Shown here piece by piece: positions 6,186 to 7,628 of a stretch of 7,628 bases of DNA. The translations under genes were made by a program, and so were the position numbers. Every line of letters starts with the position of its first letter. Positions within the stretch are counted from its first letter, which is position 1. This DNA comes from Geoglobus sp. (GTDB taxonomy: Archaea; Halobacteriota; Archaeoglobi; Archaeoglobales; Archaeoglobaceae): positions 1 to 7,628 of the forward strand of contig JALUWC010000455.1 of assembly GCA_027019885.1 (NCBI GenBank), given 5' to 3'. The notes below the pieces were generated by a model. It did not search any database. It saw only the letters and a list, made by a program, of their open reading frames with translations, and was not told where the DNA came from.

Positions 6186-6852
6186 TAATAATATCGCCTC
6201 ATGTAGTGCAGAATCAGGATGATACCAAACAGAATCAGGATTATGCCAATCAGAAGGTGTATTTCAGGTATTTTGGTTATTTCTGCTGGAGCTGGAGTCG
6301 GAGCTGGAGTAGGGGTATGAACGGGGGTTGGTGTGGGGACAGAAGCAGGAGGGGTTGTGGTAGCGGGGACGGGAGTGGGAGTGGAAATAGGAGTAGAGAC
6401 GGGAGAAGGTGTTGGAGTGGGTACTGGAGTTGGGGCAGGAGTTGGAGTAATCAGAGGTGTAGTAATGGGCCTGGGAGTGGGCATCGGAGCAGGTTTTGGG
6501 AGCGTAGAAGCCCTTAGTGAGGCAAACCTGAACACCTCATATACTCCGGCAGTAATGCTCAATGTGGCGGATGCCAGCAGCAGAAAAATTTTCGTTGCTC
6601 TTTCTGGATGCAGTATTCTCCTCCCCTTCTCGGTCAGCTCATAATAAACCCATTTTCTTCCCTCGTCTATTCTTTCGATCAGCCCAGCCTCCACCAGCTT
6701 GTCAAGATGCTCTTTAACAGACGCCTTAGATATATCCAGCACTTCTGACAGCTCAGTTAAAGTCATGCGCTTTTCATCCAGCTTTTTAAGGTTTCTATTC
6801 TGGTTTCTGATGCCAGGGCGAAGAGTGCTTTTTTGTCGATGGTTATCTTATT
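6185..6852 (-). pseudogene. Frameshifted membrane-anchored winged-helix regulator with Pro/Thr-rich linker
   Basis: A paralogue of the gene at 1441-1947. The surviving open part starts at ATG 6766 (193 residues): TLTELSEVLDISKASVKEHLDKLVEAGL and the wing GRKWVYYELTEKGRRIL, a membrane segment (about 58-80), a Pro/Thr linker (about 89-161), a second membrane segment (about 169-188), and the basic tail MRRYY. The start of the winged helix, ITIDKKALFALASETRIETL, is encoded just upstream in a different frame. Five Ts at 6783-6787, where six would restore KKLDEKR, separate the two. The upstream part also lacks an initiation codon: a TAA lies four codons before ITID (6855-6853). The right IS boundary is only about 28 bases away, so the native 5' end and promoter may have been lost on insertion. 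Translation from ATG 6766 is possible but would lack the first helices. The flavoprotein gene follows in the same direction after 89 bases. Confidence 0.7.
6285..6502 (-). repeat. Degenerate short tandem repeat coding a Pro/Thr-rich linker
   Basis: The plus strand shows many imperfect copies of a GGAGTTGG/GGAGCTGG-like unit. On the minus strand these encode PTP, PAP, PVP and STP repeats over about 72 residues. Such tracts form extended, often glycosylated stalks outside the cell. The paralogue has only about 20 residues here but shares RPITTP, suggesting expansion or contraction of the repeat. Confidence 0.75.
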
Positions 6853-6982
6853 TTAGGGTGCTTACACTATCATCAAGATAATCTCTTCTCTAATTCATCC
6901 AATCCACAAACAATCAGCAATTCAACTTTTCCACACAAAGAGACACAACCAAACATCTTTTCACGAGAAATAAACTGATTTG

Positions 6983-7003
6983 AAACCGTAAAACTTATGT
7001 AGG
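6983..7003 (+). promoter_or_regulatory. Transposase promoter of right IS
   Basis: Identical over 21 bases to 136-156 on the other strand. It reads ACCGTAAAA then CTTATGTA, a weak TATA box centred near 6997. Transcription would begin near 7023, just before the Shine-Dalgarno GGTGAG at 7025-7030. Confidence 0.55.
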
Positions 7004-7024
7004 AGGAGGGATAAGCCTCCTCCT
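7001..7024 (+). promoter_or_regulatory. Leader hairpin of right IS transposase
   Basis: AGGAGGAGG (7001-7009) and CCTCCTCCT (7016-7024) form a perfect 9-bp stem with loop GATAAG. The stem ends directly at the Shine-Dalgarno GGTGAG. The predicted transcription start falls at the end of the 3' arm, so only RNA entering from upstream would contain both arms. Confidence 0.7.
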
Positions 7025-7033
7025 GGTGAGAAA

Positions 7034-7628
7034 ATGCAGATCCCGCTTGTAGTCTGCCAAACAGACTACAGATGGCAGTTGTTAGCGGAAATACTTAAGA
7101 TTTTCGAAATGCTAAAGGTGAAAAGGATCATAGCAAAATTCGCCCCGCAAATAAAAACTACAATCAACTGCATGAAAATCATTATCACCTCTATGTTCTT
7201 CTCAACCAAAATTTCTCACGTTGTTGAAGAATTGGGGCAGAGAGAAGATTTAAGAGAGTTTCTTGGAATAAAGGAGGAGAAAGTTCCCAAAACTTCTTAC
7301 ATCTACTCCTTCCTCTCGAGATTCGATTTGAAAAACTTCATATCCATGATTTTAAGAATTCTGAACTCTGTTACAAAGAGAAGGGCGAGAAATACAAAGC
7401 TCATCGTTGACTGCACTGATGTAAGCGTCGACATAAACTGGTTCAGGAAGCCTGTAAAACAGGTAGTTCTGGAAGGAAAAGACTACAAATGGGGATATTC
7501 GGCGAAAGGAATGTTTGTGGGTATGAAACTGACTTTAGTTTTAGAGCATCCTACTCTCAAACCTTTGCTGTTTTTATTGCATCCAGCAAACAGACACGAA
7601 GCTAAGATCTTCCAAGAAGTGATGAATG
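7034..7628 (+). CDS. IS transposase, N-terminal part (runs off right edge)
   Basis: 198 codons are open from ATG 7034 to the window end. GGTGAG three bases before the ATG marks the start, and the left copy begins with the same residues. Residues 1-115 are a basic, helical N-terminal region, probably DNA-binding. LIVDCTDVSVDINW contains the likely first catalytic aspartate (Asp126) of an RNase H-like DDE core. KWGYSAKGMFVGMKL and HPANRHEAKIF follow, resembling the blocks that precede the second aspartate in IS4/IS5-type enzymes. The remaining catalytic residues lie outside the window. The enzyme would cut and join IS ends. No lesion is visible in the part seen. The exact family was not determined; Archaeoglobus genomes carry several such elements. 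Confidence 0.85.
   Translation, partial: MQIPLVVCQTDYRWQLLAEILKIFEMLKVKRIIAKFAPQIKTTINCMKIIITSMFFSTKISHVVEELGQREDLREFLGIKEEKVPKTSYIYSFLSRFDLKNFISMILRILNSVTKRRARNTKLIVDCTDVSVDINWFRKPVKQVVLEGKDYKWGYSAKGMFVGMKLTLVLEHPTLKPLLFLLHPANRHEAKIFQEVMN

Larger units (their letters stand above)
6880..7628 (+). mobile_element. 5' part of a right-flanking insertion sequence (partial)
   Basis: This is homologous in inverted orientation to the left-end element, with identical blocks at 6896-6913, 6983-7003 and 7049-7080 and weaker similarity in between. Similarity starts near 6880, taken as the inner end. About 100 bases of noncoding DNA precede the promoter, hairpin and transposase gene, which continues beyond the window. 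Because the outer end is missing, neither the terminal inverted repeats nor a target duplication can be examined. Confidence 0.8.

Noticed and set aside
6206..6644. Open plus-strand frames coding Gly/Val- or Arg/Trp/Ser-rich products opposite the Pro/Thr repeat
   Set aside because: They are the complement of the repeat. The minus frame has recognisable winged-helix and membrane segments on either side; the plus frames have no family features or start signals.
1..7628. CRISPR arrays, tRNA or rRNA genes
   Set aside because: No regularly spaced repeats, tRNA-like cloverleaf motifs or rRNA-like sequence were recognised on either strand by eye.

Overview
The window looks like DNA from a hyperthermophilic euryarchaeon of the Archaeoglobales, most likely Archaeoglobus. 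The clues are an NrpR-family regulator, archaeal TATA boxes with leaderless or very short leaders, a GGAGGTGA Shine-Dalgarno, heavy AGG/AGA and ATA codon use, and a flavin dehydrogenase followed by an HdrD/GlcF-like iron-sulfur protein, a pairing known from lactate oxidation in Archaeoglobus. The genus is inferred from gene content and was not checked by a search.

Layout. A core of about 6.6 kb (about 260-6880) lies between the 5' ends of two related but diverged insertion sequences. The left copy (1 to about 259) is transcribed leftward and runs off the window. The right copy (about 6880 to 7628) is transcribed rightward and also runs off. The copies are therefore inverted and face outward. 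Inside the core, the left half reads rightward: an NrpR-like regulator (327-1331), a winged-helix regulator with two membrane segments (1441-1947), and a secreted chymotrypsin-fold serine protease with a large propeptide (2032-3363). The right half reads leftward: a second membrane-anchored winged-helix gene, apparently broken (about 6852-6185), an intact FAD-linked dehydrogenase (6095-4818), and a decayed HdrD/GlcF-like Fe-S partner (4821-3689). The halves converge on an AT-rich spacer of about 325 bp.

How the parts may work together. The flavoprotein and Fe-S protein overlap by an ATGA and would normally form a 2-hydroxyacid (lactate- or glycolate-type) dehydrogenase feeding electrons to a membrane carrier. 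The Fe-S gene carries an amber codon, a one-base deletion and an opal codon, so the complex is probably dead or must borrow a partner. The intact membrane-bound regulator sits just upstream of the protease and is a candidate for its control.

Main points for a second look: (1) each IS has a hairpin next to the transposase Shine-Dalgarno, placed so that only read-through RNA would contain it; (2) the two paralogous membrane-tethered regulators have extracytoplasmic linkers of about 20 versus more than 70 residues; (3) a trypsin-like protease in an archaeon, next to such a regulator; (4) clustered gene decay on the right side of the core.
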